Origin: Aeromicrobium terrae
GTDB lineage: Bacteria; Actinomycetota; Actinomycetes; Propionibacteriales; Nocardioidaceae
Direction of reading: 5' to 3'
Assembly (NCBI RefSeq): GCF_008039565.1
Contig: NZ_VDUX01000003.1
Location: 400,993-464,992 of the forward strand
Length of the DNA stretch: 64,000 nucleotides
The position numbers and the translations under genes are program-made. Position 1 is the stretch's first letter. Every line of letters starts with the position of its first letter. The notes beneath the pieces were generated by a model. The model made no database searches. It saw only the letters and a program-made list of their open reading frames with translations, and was not told the DNA's origin. Below are positions 8,503 to 17,785 of this stretch, in pieces.

Positions 8503-9408
8503 GTGAGCAGCTCGGGCGAGCAGCACGCGTCGCTGCCCTCTGGCATCGACCTCTGCTACGAGACGTTCGGCGACCCCAACGACCCGGCGATGCTGCTGGT
8601 CATGGGCCTCGGCGGGCCCATGGGCTGGTGGGCCACCGAGCTGTGTGAGAAGCTCGCCGCCCGCGGCTTCCTGGTGATCCGCTACGACAACCGCGACACC
8701 GGACGCTCCACCAAGCTGTCGCAGCACCGGGTCACGCGCACCGACATCGTGCGGGCGTTCCTGCTCCCGGGCCGGTCCCGGCCGCCGTACACGCTCGACG
8801 ACCTCGCGGACGACGCCGTCGGCCTGCTCGACCACCTGGGGATCGACCGCGCCCACGTCGTCGGCGTCTCGATGGGCGGGATGATCGGCCAGATCCTGGC
8901 CATCGACCACGCGGACCGCGTGCTGTCGTTCACCTCGATCATGTCCACCACGGGCCGCCGCACGGTGGGTCGAGCGCACCCGAAGCTGTTCCGGGCGATC
9001 CTCAGCTCGGCCGGGCCCAACCGCGACACCTACACCGAGCGCGCCGTCCGCACCGCCGAGCTGATCGGGTCGCCGGCCTACCCGCCGGAGCGTGACGCCT
9101 CCGTCGCCCGGGCGCACGAGACGTACGACCGCGGCTGGTCGGCCAGCGGCGTCGCCCGGCAGACGCTCGCGGTGCTGACCCAGACCGACCGCACGGAACG
9201 ACTCGCGGACGTGAAGGTCCCGGTGACCGTCATCCACGGCACGAAGGACCTGCTGGTCAACAGCTCCGGCGGCCGCGCCACGGCGCGCGCCATCCGCGGG
9301 GCGAAGCACCTGGAGATCCCCGGCATGGGCCACGACCTCCCGCCGGCGCTGTACGACACCTTCGTCGACGCCATCGTCGCCACGGCCGAGCGGGCGGTGG
9401 ATCGCTGA
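8503..9408 (+). CDS. alpha/beta-fold hydrolase
   Basis: A 301-residue alpha/beta hydrolase of unknown substrate. The nucleophile elbow is GVSMGGMIGQ, the acid is probably the Asp of GTKDLLV, and the base His lies in GMGHDLP near residue 277. An oxyanion-hole region MGLGGPMGWW precedes a RYDNRDTGRS motif, typical of esterases and of the 3-oxoadipate-lactonase-like group. It starts with a GTG one base after the glpX stop, and the PaiB-like gene starts on its stop codon, so these genes are probably one transcript. Confidence 0.85.
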   Translation: MSSSGEQHASLPSGIDLCYETFGDPNDPAMLLVMGLGGPMGWWATELCEKLAARGFLVIRYDNRDTGRSTKLSQHRVTRTDIVRAFLLPGRSRPPYTLDDLADDAVGLLDHLGIDRAHVVGVSMGGMIGQILAIDHADRVLSFTSIMSTTGRRTVGRAHPKLFRAILSSAGPNRDTYTERAVRTAELIGSPAYPPERDASVARAHETYDRGWSASGVARQTLAVLTQTDRTERLADVKVPVTVIHGTKDLLVNSSGGRATARAIRGAKHLEIPGMGHDLPPALYDTFVDAIVATAERAVDR

Positions 9409-10034
9409 TGCGGCACAACCCGAAGCACTTCTCCGACGACCCCGACGTCTTCCGCGCCCTCGTCCGCGAGAACCCGTGGGCGATCATCGTCAGCCAGCAC
9501 GACGGCGAGATCGTCGCGTCGCACTACCCGATGCTGCTGGACGAGGAGTCTGAGGAGCTGGCGCTGGTCACGCACGTCGGCCGCCCGGACGAGAAGATCC
9601 ACGGGTTCGACGGCACGAAGGAGGTCCTGGTGATCATCCAGGGCCGGCACGGCTACGTCTCCCCCAGCTGGTACGAGCCCGGCACCACGCCGGCGCCCAC
9701 GTGGAACTTCAGCGCCGCCCACGCGCACGGCACCCCGCAGGTGCTCGACGCCGAGGAGAACCTCGCCGTGCTCACGCGCCTGGTCGCGCACTTCGAGCAG
9801 CACGTCGACGACCCGATGTACCTCGACCAGGTCGAGGGCGCCAAGCTCGCTCGTGGCACGGTCGGCCTGCGCATCCCGATCGACCGGTTCGTCCTGAAGA
9901 TCAAGATGAGCCAGGACAAGGACCCGGTCAGCGTCCAGAACGTCATCGACCGCCTCCGCGCCCCCGGGCCGTACTCGCACCCCGACCTCGCCGACGACAT
10001 GGAGCGCGCCCGCGACAGCCTCCGTGCCCGCTGA
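9408..10034 (+). CDS. PaiB-like FMN-binding split-barrel protein
   Basis: A 208-residue protein of the FMN-binding negative transcriptional regulator family, represented by Bacillus PaiB. Family signatures are the N-terminal MRHNPKHFSDDP, ASHYPMLL, the central GYVSPSWY and PTWNFSAAHAHG stretches and the RIPIDRF motif. The fold binds flavin, and members act as regulators or flavin-dependent reductases; a DNA-binding role for this one is not evident, because no helix-turn-helix can be seen. The ATG overlaps the preceding TGA. Confidence 0.88.
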   Translation: MRHNPKHFSDDPDVFRALVRENPWAIIVSQHDGEIVASHYPMLLDEESEELALVTHVGRPDEKIHGFDGTKEVLVIIQGRHGYVSPSWYEPGTTPAPTWNFSAAHAHGTPQVLDAEENLAVLTRLVAHFEQHVDDPMYLDQVEGAKLARGTVGLRIPIDRFVLKIKMSQDKDPVSVQNVIDRLRAPGPYSHPDLADDMERARDSLRAR

Positions 10035-10085
10035 GAGTGACGTTTTCGCCGTGAAATCGCCAAAAATGGGGTCAAAACGTCACTC
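10035..10085. repeat. 12-bp-arm inverted repeat at the head of the methyltransferase gene
   Basis: GAGTGACGTTTT (10035-10046) and AAAACGTCACTC (10074-10085) are perfectly complementary, with a 27-nt A/T-richer loop. It starts immediately after the PaiB-like stop codon. It looks like an intergenic repeat or terminator rather than coding sequence, which bears on the next gene's start. Confidence 0.75.
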
Positions 10086-10101
10086 CCAGCGCGTAAGCGA
10101 G

Positions 10102-10704
10102 GTGGTGATTCGGACGCGGGCCGACGGCGCCCGGGAGCTGCGGGTGAACGGCGTCTTCGTCATGGACGACGTCGAGACCTCGTCCGAGCGCCGGCTGGCC
10201 GAGCTGGTGCTCGAGCGCGGCGCCCGTGACGTGCTGGTCGGCGGGCTCGGGCTCGGGTTCACCACGCGGCGGCTGCTCGAGGACACGGACGTCCGCCGCG
10301 TGCTGGTGGCCGAGCTGCACCCGGCCGTCGTCGAGAGCTCGGACATCGAGGACCCGCGGGCGGAGGTCGTCGTCGGCGACGTCCGCACCGTGCTCGCCGA
10401 GCAGCCGGACGCGTCGTTCGACGCCGTGCTGCTCGACGTCGACAACGGCCCCGACTTCCTGGTCCACGACGCCAACGCCGGCCTCTACGAGCCGACCGGC
10501 GTCGCCGACGCCGTCCGCGTGCTGCGCCCCGGCGGAACCCTCGCGGTCTGGTCGATGGCCGACTCCCCCGCCCTCCGGGACGCCCTCGCCGAGCACCTCG
10601 AGGACGTGCAGGCCGAGGCTGTGCCGGTGCGGCTCCAGAGGCGGGACGAGGCCTACTGGGTCCTGACGGGCCGCCGGAGCCCCGGGGATATCGTCAGGGC
10701 ATGA
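10102..10704 (+). CDS. spermidine-synthase-like methyltransferase-fold protein
   Basis: About 200 residues with a Rossmann-type fold resembling spermidine synthase: [13 protein letters not shown] (nucleotide-binding loop), VAELHPAVV, a VVVGDVR acidic loop, and [17 protein letters not shown]. The family transfers aminopropyl or methyl groups from (decarboxylated) SAM; the substrate is unknown, and the polyamine-binding residues cannot be confirmed. The reading frame is open back to a GTG at 10024 inside the previous gene, but that would translate through a perfect inverted repeat; the paired GTGs at 10102 and 10105 after an AGCGAGG site are preferred. Its stop overlaps the fumC ATG. Confidence 0.75.
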   Translation: MVIRTRADGARELRVNGVFVMDDVETSSERRLAELVLERGARDVLVGGLGLGFTTRRLLEDTDVRRVLVAELHPAVVESSDIEDPRAEVVVGDVRTVLAEQPDASFDAVLLDVDNGPDFLVHDANAGLYEPTGVADAVRVLRPGGTLAVWSMADSPALRDALAEHLEDVQAEAVPVRLQRRDEAYWVLTGRRSPGDIVRA

Positions 10705-12086
10705 CCGAATACCGCATCGAGCACGACACCATGGGCGAGGTCAAGGTGCCCGCCGACGCCCTCTGGCGGGCCCAGACGCAGCGCGCCGTCGAGAACTTCC
10801 CGATCTCCGGCACGCCCATCGAGTCGGCGCAGATCCGGGCGCTCGCGCAGATCAAGGCCGCCTGCGCCAAGGCGAACGCCGAGCTCGGCATCCTCGACCA
10901 GGACGTCGCCGACGCGATCATCGCCGCCGCCGACGAGGTCGCCAGCGGCGCGCACGACGAGCACTTCCCGATCGACGTCTTCCAGACCGGCTCGGGCACG
11001 TCGAGCAACATGAACACCAACGAGGTCATCGCCACGCTCGCCACGAAGGCGCTCGGCAAGGACGTCCACCCGAACGACCACGTCAACGCGAGCCAGTCCA
11101 GCAACGACGTCTTCCCGACGTCGATCCACGTCGCCGCCACCGCGTCGGCGATGAACGAGCTGATCCCCGCGCTCGACCACCTGGCGCAGTCGCTCGAGGC
11201 CAAGTCCAAGGAGCTCGCCGAGGTCGTGAAGTCCGGCCGCACGCACCTGATGGACGCCACGCCCGTGACGCTCGGCCAGGAGTTCGGCGGCTACGCCGCG
11301 CAGATCCGCCGCGGCATCGAGCGTGTCGAGGCGTCGCTGCCCCGCACGGCCGAGGTCCCGCTCGGCGGCACCGCCGTCGGCACCGGCATCAACACGCCGG
11401 TCGGCTTCCCGCAGCGCGTCATCGAGCTGCTCGCCGAGGGCACCGGCCTCCCGGTCACCGAGGCGGTCGACCACTTCGAGGCGCAGGGCGCCCGTGACGG
11501 GCTGGTGGAGATGTCCGGCCAGCTCCGCACCATCGCCGTCAGCCTCATGAAGATCTGCAACGACCTGCGCTGGATGGGCTCCGGCCCGCGCGCCGGCCTC
11601 GGCGAGATCAACCTGCCCGACCTGCAGCCCGGCTCGAGCATCATGCCCGGCAAGGTGAACCCGGTGCTCCCGGAGGCCACGCTCATGGTCGCCGCGCAGG
11701 TCATCGGCAACGACGCCACCATCGCCACCGCGGGGGCGTCCGGCGCGTTCGAGCTCAACGTGATGCTGCCGGTCATCGGTCGCAACATCCTGGAGTCCAT
11801 GCGCCTGCTGGCCAACTCCTCCCGCGTGCTGGCCGACCGCTGCATCGACGGCATCACCGCGAACGTCGAGCGCTGCCTCGAGCTGGCCGAGTCCAGCCCG
11901 TCGGTGGTCACGCCGCTCAACCGGCACATCGGCTACGAGAACGCCGCGGCCGTCGCCAAGAAGTCGGTCAAGGAGCGCAAGACCATCCGCCAGGTCGTCA
12001 TCGACGAGGGCTACGTCGAGCGCGGCGAGATCTCCGAGGAGGACCTCGACGCCGCCCTGGACGTCATGTCCATGACCCACCCCTGA
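10701..12086 (+). CDS. fumC: fumarate hydratase, class II
   Basis: A 461-residue iron-free fumarase that interconverts fumarate and malate in the TCA cycle as a homotetramer. Seen motifs: [14 protein letters not shown] near the N terminus, [24 protein letters not shown] (catalytic His region) and the family signature [11 protein letters not shown] at residues 311-321, whose first Ser acts as the acid. The ATG overlaps the stop of the preceding gene by 4 nt. It faces the ABC operon tail across a palindromic repeat array. Confidence 0.97.
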   Translation: MTEYRIEHDTMGEVKVPADALWRAQTQRAVENFPISGTPIESAQIRALAQIKAACAKANAELGILDQDVADAIIAAADEVASGAHDEHFPIDVFQTGSGTSSNMNTNEVIATLATKALGKDVHPNDHVNASQSSNDVFPTSIHVAATASAMNELIPALDHLAQSLEAKSKELAEVVKSGRTHLMDATPVTLGQEFGGYAAQIRRGIERVEASLPRTAEVPLGGTAVGTGINTPVGFPQRVIELLAEGTGLPVTEAVDHFEAQGARDGLVEMSGQLRTIAVSLMKICNDLRWMGSGPRAGLGEINLPDLQPGSSIMPGKVNPVLPEATLMVAAQVIGNDATIATAGASGAFELNVMLPVIGRNILESMRLLANSSRVLADRCIDGITANVERCLELAESSPSVVTPLNRHIGYENAAAVAKKSVKERKTIRQVVIDEGYVERGEISEEDLDAALDVMSMTHP

Positions 12087-12088
12087 TC

Positions 12089-12204
12089 GCTGACGAGAGG
12101 GTTCCGGCCCCCTGACGAGAGGGTTTCGGCGCATCGTCGCGCCGGAAGTCTCTCGTCGGCATGCCGGAAGTCTCTCGTCGGCATGCCGGAATTCTCTCGT
12201 CAGC
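12089..12204. repeat. 22-bp-period inverted repeat array (family B), five units
   Basis: Two forward 20-mers (12089-12108, 12111-12130) of the form GCTGACGAGAGGGTTCCGGC, a 10-bp spacer, then three reverse-complement units (12141-12160, 12163-12182, 12185-12204) of the form GCCGGAAGTCTCTCGTCGGC. Units are spaced exactly 22 bp. The whole folds into a long hairpin between the convergent fumC and DUF2079 genes. A second array is at 19267-19322. Confidence 0.85.
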
Positions 12205-13519
12205 GGTTTCGGCGGGCGAGCACGAAGCCGTCGTCGGTGTCCACCACCTCGTACGGGACGCCGTAGCGGCGGCTGGCGTAGTCGGCGACGTCGTCGGGCG
12301 AGCCGATGCCGGCCGTGACGTCGAACAGCAGCCAGTCGGGCCGGGCGTTGCCCGGCGTGCCCAGCCAGGTGACGTCGTGGTCGCTGACCAGGTGCGTGAT
12401 CACCGAGATGTCGGTCTCGACGGACTTGCCGGCCGGGATCTGGTCGATCATCCGCTGCGCCGCGACGGCGTGCGGCGGCAGCTCGTAGGTGTCTCGGTCG
12501 GCCAGCGTCGTGAGCGGTGAGCCGGCGAACGTCACCGCCGTGAACACCAGGGCGACCGCGCCGAGCGGGCGGAGCCGGTGCCAGCGGGCCATGGCGTCGA
12601 CCGCGGCGACGGCGACGATCGGCATCAGGATCAGGGAGTAGTGGAAGTCGGTGCCCCAGTAGTACGGGTTGTCGCCGAGGAACCGCCAGCCGAACGTCGG
12701 CAGCACGAGCAGCGCCCACGGCGACACCAGCGCCGCGAGCCCGCTGACGGCGAACGTCATGAACAGCGTCTCCAGCTTGCGGCCGGGGTCGTCGAAGGCG
12801 GTCTCGAGGACGCCGCGGTCACCCCCGACCGACGACGCGTAGGCGTAGGAGCCGCCCGGGTTGAACGCCGGCACGATCACGACGACCACCAGGAGAAGGC
12901 CGACCAGGCCGGTGGCGGCCAGCCACGCGGCCCGCCGGCGCTCCCCAGCCAGCCAGAGCACGCCGCCGATCACCGCGACGGTCAGCCCGAGGTCCTCCTT
13001 GACCAGCAGCAGCGGCAGCGACCAGAGGACCACCCGGTCGAAGCGCCGGTCGACGTAGGCCGCGCCGGCCAGCGCCAGCAGCGGCGCGGCGAACGCGACC
13101 TCGTGGAAGTCGGCCTTGATCGCGGACTGGACGCCGAACGAGACGCCGTAGGCGAGGGCGATCGGCGCGCCGGCCCACCAGCCGAGCACGCGCAGGGCCA
13201 GGGCGGACACGACGTGGATCGAGATCGCCACGAGCACGACCTGCGCGACGAGCAGCGTCTGCGCGTGCGGGAACACTCGATAGAACGGGGCGAGCAGTGC
13301 GGTGACCGGGGAGAAGTGGTCGCCGAGGATGGTGAAGCCCTTGATGTCGGCCACCGGCGCCTGCAGGTGCGCGTACGCGCGCACGACCTGCTCGAAGATC
13401 GCGTTGTCGTACGACGTGGGCTCGAACCGGGCGAACCGGCGCAGCGTCAAGAGCGCGTACGCCGCGCCGCACAGCACGGCCCAGGACGCGGCGACGGCCT
13501 GGCGCCGGTCCACGGACAT
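12200..13519 (-). CDS. DUF2079 polytopic membrane protein
   Basis: A 439-residue protein with about ten hydrophobic segments, matching DUF2079. Family marks are YDNAIFEQVVRAYAHLQAP near residue 38, GDHFSPV, SAIKADFHEVAFAAP, VKEDLGLTVAV and YYWGTDFHYS. The domain resembles GT-C glycosyltransferases in layout, but the activity is unknown. The ATG at 13519 shares a base with the TGA of the ATPase gene upstream, so it is the last gene of the ABC operon or is at least translated with it. The last codons run into the family B repeat array. Confidence 0.85.
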   Translation of the reverse strand: MSVDRRQAVAASWAVLCGAAYALLTLRRFARFEPTSYDNAIFEQVVRAYAHLQAPVADIKGFTILGDHFSPVTALLAPFYRVFPHAQTLLVAQVVLVAISIHVVSALALRVLGWWAGAPIALAYGVSFGVQSAIKADFHEVAFAAPLLALAGAAYVDRRFDRVVLWSLPLLLVKEDLGLTVAVIGGVLWLAGERRRAAWLAATGLVGLLLVVVVIVPAFNPGGSYAYASSVGGDRGVLETAFDDPGRKLETLFMTFAVSGLAALVSPWALLVLPTFGWRFLGDNPYYWGTDFHYSLILMPIVAVAAVDAMARWHRLRPLGAVALVFTAVTFAGSPLTTLADRDTYELPPHAVAAQRMIDQIPAGKSVETDISVITHLVSDHDVTWLGTPGNARPDWLLFDVTAGIGSPDDVADYASRRYGVPYEVVDTDDGFVLARRNR

Positions 13520-14688
13520 CAGGAGCGGCGTGGAGTGAGGTTCTCGCCGGTCTCGGGGTCGAACACGTGGATCGCGTCGCGCGGGACGACGATCCGCGCC
13601 GACATCCCGGCCCGGAGCGGGCTGCCGGCCGACAGCTCGGCCGCCAGGAAGCTCTGGAACAGGTCGAAGTCGAGGGCGTCCTCGATGGCCTCGAGCTGCC
13701 CCTCCACCTCCGGATCGAGCTCGAAGCCGAAGTAGACGAGCTGCGAGCGCCCACGCCACTCCACCTCGTCGATGCGCGACGTGAGCTCGACCCGGTCGCA
13801 CACCTCGCGAGCCTCCGCGCTGGTGGCGTCCAGGCACTGCTCGGGCCGGATGCCGACGATGACGAGGTCGCGGTCGCCGACCGCTCGCTCGAGCTCGACG
13901 TCCATCGGGATGGACGTGAACGGCAGCACCAGCCGCGAGCCGGTGGGGCGAGCGGCGACGAGGTTCATCGCCGGCCTGCCGAGGAACCCCGCGACGAACA
14001 GGTCGGCCGGCCGGTCGTACAGCTCACGCGGCGAGCCGACCTGGTGCACCACGCCGCGGTGCATGACGGCCAGGTGGTCGGAGAGCGCAAGAGCCTCCTC
14101 GACGTCCGTGGTGGTGACGACGGACGTGCGCGTCTTCTCGCCCTGCCACTGCGTCGTGACCGAGCGGACGAGCGCACGGGAGTGGTCGGACTGCGCCGAG
14201 AACGGCTCGTCGAACAGGTACACGGCGGCCTCACGCACCAGCGAGCGGCCGATCGCGACGCGCTGGCGCTGGGCGTCGTCGAGGTCCGCGGGCTTGAGGT
14301 CGAGCAGCGCGGTCAGCGCGAGGAACTCGGCGACCTCCTCGACGCGGTCGTCCAGCGCGTCGCGGTCGACGCCCTTCCGCAGCGTGGAGGAGAACGACAG
14401 GTTGTCGTAGACGTCGAGGTGCGGGTGCAGGGCGAAGTCGGAGAACACCATCGCGACGTCGCGCTCGCGCGGGCCGACGGCGTTGACCAGGACGTCGTCG
14501 AAGAGCACGTCGCCCTCGGTCTGGTCGTCGATGCCGACGATGACGCGGAGCAGCGCGGTCTTGCCGGCCCCGGGCGGCCCGCACAGGGCGAACGTGCTGC
14601 CGTCGGGCACCGTGAGGCTGACGTCGTCGAGGAGCGTCCGGCCGCCCCGGCCGACGAAGGTGAGGTTGCGGACCTCGATCGCGGTCAT
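13519..14688 (-). CDS. ABC transporter ATP-binding protein, MalK-like, with degenerate motifs
   Basis: A 389-residue protein with a MalK/UgpC layout: nucleotide-binding domain about 1-235 and a C-terminal TOBE-like regulatory region. Walker A is intact (GPPGAGKT, 37-44) and Walker B ends in FDEP (159-162). Other catalytic elements are altered: the signature LSGGQ reads LDDAQ (136-140), the Q-loop Gln is replaced by Ser (FSDFALHPH, Ser83) and the switch His of the usual THD is Thr194 (TTD). It is the only ATPase in the operon, so either it works with these changes or the permeases use a shared ATPase. The ATG overlaps the stop of the upstream permease gene by 4 nt. Confidence 0.88.
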   Translation of the reverse strand: MTAIEVRNLTFVGRGGRTLLDDVSLTVPDGSTFALCGPPGAGKTALLRVIVGIDDQTEGDVLFDDVLVNAVGPRERDVAMVFSDFALHPHLDVYDNLSFSSTLRKGVDRDALDDRVEEVAEFLALTALLDLKPADLDDAQRQRVAIGRSLVREAAVYLFDEPFSAQSDHSRALVRSVTTQWQGEKTRTSVVTTTDVEEALALSDHLAVMHRGVVHQVGSPRELYDRPADLFVAGFLGRPAMNLVAARPTGSRLVLPFTSIPMDVELERAVGDRDLVIVGIRPEQCLDATSAEAREVCDRVELTSRIDEVEWRGRSQLVYFGFELDPEVEGQLEAIEDALDFDLFQSFLAAELSAGSPLRAGMSARIVVPRDAIHVFDPETGENLTPRRS

Positions 14689-15665
14689 GGGTACGTCCTT
14701 CCCAGGAGTCGGAGGGTCCGGCGCGGGAGTGCGAGCAGCACGAGGAGGGCCGGGACGAGCCACAGCAGCCCGGCGGCGGCGAGCTGGGCCGTCGGGTTCT
14801 CGAGCTGGTCCGCCGCGAGGAGCAGGGTGGCGGGCAAGGTGCGTGAGCGGTCGCTGCCGGTGAGCGTGGCACCGATGAGCGCGTCGTTGCAGGCGGCGAG
14901 GAGCACCAGGAGCGTCACGGCGAGCACGGCCGGCGCGACGTTCGGCAGGACGAACCAGCGCAGCCGCTGGCGGCGGCCGGCGCCGTCGGCGCGCAGGGCG
15001 TCGTCGAGCGACCACGGCACGTCCCGCATCAGCGTGACGCCCAGCCAGAGCGCGAGCGGCAGGGTCAGCATCAGCGTGGGCAGCACCAGGGCGAGCCGGT
15101 GGTCGTACCAGCCGAACGCGCGGAGCTGGTCGCCGAACGGACCGGCGAGCGCGACGAGCGGGGCAAGGAGCACGGCGACCGCGTAGACGTACAGGACGCG
15201 ACGGCCGCGAGCGCGCCGACGGACCATCGCGTACACCGCCGGGGCGGCCACCAGCAGCGACACCGCGGTGGCGACCAGCGCGACGAGCACCGACGTGATG
15301 ACGGCGCGGCGCAGCACGTCCGCGTCCCAAACGTCGCCGAACACGGACCACGAGACGTCGGTGGGCAGCAGCGAGCGCGCCACCTGACCTTCGGGCGTCG
15401 TGGCCAACGTGAACATCCACAGCAGCGGGATGACCGTGAAGAACGCCAGCGTCTCCAGGCCGAGCACCGCCCAGATCGAGATCCGGCGCCGGGTGTCGGC
15501 GATGATCACGCCGATCGCGCCGGTGAGCATCAGCACCACGGCGATCGCGAGCCAGAGCCACTGGTCGCGACCGGGCACCCGCAGGATGCCGTAGTTCGCG
15601 ACGACGAACCCGACGACGAACGCGATGCCGGCGGCGGTGAGCCGGGCGCGCACGGAGGAGCTCAC
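14685..15665 (-). CDS. ABC transporter permease, MalG-like
   Basis: A 326-residue inner-membrane protein, second permease of a carbohydrate-type (CUT1) importer. It has an extra N-terminal membrane hairpin region (about residues 10-75) ahead of the usual six-helix permease core. The ATPase-docking EAA loop reads LDDALRADGAGRRQRLRWFV. It starts with a GTG that overlaps the stop of the first permease by 4 nt. The FTLATTP segment after the core's first helix is as in MalG homologues. The substrate is not deducible. Confidence 0.87.
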   Translation of the reverse strand: MSSSVRARLTAAGIAFVVGFVVANYGILRVPGRDQWLWLAIAVVLMLTGAIGVIIADTRRRISIWAVLGLETLAFFTVIPLLWMFTLATTPEGQVARSLLPTDVSWSVFGDVWDADVLRRAVITSVLVALVATAVSLLVAAPAVYAMVRRRARGRRVLYVYAVAVLLAPLVALAGPFGDQLRAFGWYDHRLALVLPTLMLTLPLALWLGVTLMRDVPWSLDDALRADGAGRRQRLRWFVLPNVAPAVLAVTLLVLLAACNDALIGATLTGSDRSRTLPATLLLAADQLENPTAQLAAAGLLWLVPALLVLLALPRRTLRLLGRTYP

Positions 15666-16507
15666 AGTGCCCTCCTGACCCGCAGCATCAGCATGAGCCC
15701 GACGCCGACCAGCGCGGCGAGCGCGAGGACCAGGACCGACATCGCGGCACCCAGTCCGAGCTCGAACGAGGTGAACGTGGTGTCCCACAGGAGCAGCGGC
15801 GCCGTGCGGAGCTTCGGCAGCGACGGCTCGGCGAGCAGCGGTGCCTCGAAGGCCCGGTACGCGTCGAGGGCGCGGTAGACCGTGGCCACGGCGATCGCCG
15901 GCGCGGCCGCCGGGAGGACGACGCGGAACACCCGCTGGCGGCCGGTGGCGCCGTCGGCGACCGCCGACTCCAGCAGCGACACCGGCACCCGCGCGAGCCC
16001 GGCCAGCAGGATGATCGTGGTGATGCCGGTGCCGCGCCAGACCTCGGCGGCGCCGGCGGCCAGCAGGCCGACCACCTGACCCTCGCCGTCGTAGCGGAAC
16101 CACGACGGCCCGAAGCCCTCGGTCAGCCCGTCGCGCCAGGCGAACGCGGTGACGACGGCCAGCACCGCGAACGGCACCAGCACGAGCACCTGGAGGTAGG
16201 CGGAGGCGAAGGTGATGCGCCGCAACGTCGCCGCGAACGCGGCCGCCAGCAGGAGCTGGAGGATCACCACGACGGCGACGAACAGCAGCGTGAGGGCGAC
16301 GGCGACCCACCACCGGCGGCTGGTGAGCACCTCGACGTAGTTGTCGACGCCCACGAACGAGGTGTCGTCCGGCGTGGTCAGGGCGGACGTCGACAGGGAC
16401 GTCCAGACCGCTCGGCCGAGCGGCCATGCGGTGACGAGCAGCAGCAGGAGGACGGCCGGGGCCATCAGCATCTCCGGGCGGCGCAGCGTGCGCGTCACGG
16501 CCTTCAT
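15662..16507 (-). CDS. ABC transporter permease, MalF-like
   Basis: A 281-residue permease with six predicted membrane helices. The EAA loop reads ESAVADGATGRQRVFRVVLP followed by AAAPAI, in the normal place about two thirds along. Its early VWTSLSTSAL and FVGVDNYVEVL segments are typical for CUT1 permeases, which import sugars or glycerol phosphate. The ATG at 16507 overlaps the stop of the binding-protein gene by 4 nt, and it in turn overlaps the second permease. Confidence 0.88.
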   Translation of the reverse strand: MKAVTRTLRRPEMLMAPAVLLLLLVTAWPLGRAVWTSLSTSALTTPDDTSFVGVDNYVEVLTSRRWWVAVALTLLFVAVVVILQLLLAAAFAATLRRITFASAYLQVLVLVPFAVLAVVTAFAWRDGLTEGFGPSWFRYDGEGQVVGLLAAGAAEVWRGTGITTIILLAGLARVPVSLLESAVADGATGRQRVFRVVLPAAAPAIAVATVYRALDAYRAFEAPLLAEPSLPKLRTAPLLLWDTTFTSFELGLGAAMSVLVLALAALVGVGLMLMLRVRRAL

Positions 16508-17727
16508 CGCAGGCCTCCGGAGACGAGGTCGCGCACCACGCGCTGCGAGTCCTTCGGCGTGGTGGTGGGGCTGACCGAGGTGACCGGCAGCCAGGTGTCG
16601 CGCAGGCCGGCGCGGACCCGCTGCCAGTACGGCGTCGGCGGGGCCGTGACGCCGGTGGTGATCGCGGACTGGATGACCGAGGCGTTCGGGAACGCGGCCT
16701 GGACCTCGCGCGTCGCGAGCGTGCTCGGACGGACCGAGGCGTGGCCCGAGCCCAGCATCATCGTCAGCTGGCTCTCCGCCGACGTGAGGCACTCGATGGC
16801 CTTGAACGCGGCGCCGGGGTCGGGGGCGTCCGCGGGCACGGCGAGCTCGACGCCGGACAGCGAGGCGACGCTCTCCGTCCCGACGACGGGGTAGGCCACG
16901 GCCTGCATGTCGGCGACGACCGTGCTGAGCCGGGGGTCGGTGACGATGCCGGAGCCGGCGATCATGAAGCCGCCGTCGCTGCGGGCGAACTTCTCCGGGG
17001 CGTCCAGCGACGGCCCGTCACCCAGGCCCGCCTCGCCGACGTACTGCACGATGCCCGCGGCGGTCTTCCCGGCGTCGGTGTCGAGACCGATCTTCGGCGA
17101 GCGGCCCGTGCCGTCGACGAGCGTGCCGCCCGCCGCCCTGACCAGCACGTTCACCCAGTCGCCGAGCGCCGAGCCGTCCGGGTCGTCGATCTGGATGGTG
17201 GTGCCGACCCGCTCGGCACCAGCCAACAGGTCGTCCCAGAGCACCGGCTGCGTCGTGTCGATGCCGGCGCGCTCGGCGGCGGTGCCGCGGAACCACATGA
17301 GCTGCGGCTCGAGCCACCATGGCATCGCGACCTGCTTGCCCTTGTAGGTGGCCGCCTCCACCGCCTGCGGGACGACGTCGACGCCGAGCGACCCCGCGAC
17401 GTCCGCCGGGACGGTGCGGAGATAGCCGGCCGCGGCCAGCTCGGCGGTCAGCGACGTGCTGAGGCTCAGGACGTCGACGCTGTCGTCGTGCGCGGCGAAC
17501 CGGCGCACCAGCTCGACCCGCTGCTCGTCGATGTCGGCGGGCAGGGTCTCGACCTCGATCGTGGCGCCGGCCGACTCGCCACAGGCGTCGGCGAGGGCGA
17601 ACGCCGGCGTGCGGTCAGGCACGGTCAGCCAGTGCAGCGTCTCGCGGCCTCCGGAGGCGTCGCTCCCGCAGGCCGTCAGCGCCCCCACACCCAGCGTCAG
17701 CAGCGCGAGGACCCGTGACACGCGCAC
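16504..17727 (-). CDS. ABC transporter extracellular solute-binding lipoprotein
   Basis: A lipoprotein of about 407 residues, first gene of the ABC operon. The signal peptide ends in lipobox LTAC (ALTACGSDAS), so it is membrane-anchored outside the cell. The mature part resembles family 1 (sugar-type) solute-binding proteins: LHWLTVPD, DVLSLSTSLTAELAAAGYL, and VAMPWWLEPQLMWF, whose aromatic residues are typical of sugar sites. The frame is open to a GTG at 17745, but an AGGAGGGG site sits just before the GTG at 17727, so that start is chosen. The ligand is unknown. Confidence 0.87.
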   Translation of the reverse strand: MRVSRVLALLTLGVGALTACGSDASGGRETLHWLTVPDRTPAFALADACGESAGATIEVETLPADIDEQRVELVRRFAAHDDSVDVLSLSTSLTAELAAAGYLRTVPADVAGSLGVDVVPQAVEAATYKGKQVAMPWWLEPQLMWFRGTAAERAGIDTTQPVLWDDLLAGAERVGTTIQIDDPDGSALGDWVNVLVRAAGGTLVDGTGRSPKIGLDTDAGKTAAGIVQYVGEAGLGDGPSLDAPEKFARSDGGFMIAGSGIVTDPRLSTVVADMQAVAYPVVGTESVASLSGVELAVPADAPDPGAAFKAIECLTSAESQLTMMLGSGHASVRPSTLATREVQAAFPNASVIQSAITTGVTAPPTPYWQRVRAGLRDTWLPVTSVSPTTTPKDSQRVVRDLVSGGLR

Positions 17728-17785
17728 GACACCCCTCCTGCTCACGCCGCAACTCTGCCACAGCGAGGGGTGACGAATACGGCGG

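Noticed and set aside
12141..12204. Three regularly spaced 20-bp units resembling a CRISPR array
   Set aside because: The gaps between units are only 2 bp, so there are no spacers, and inverted copies lie alongside; no cas genes are present.
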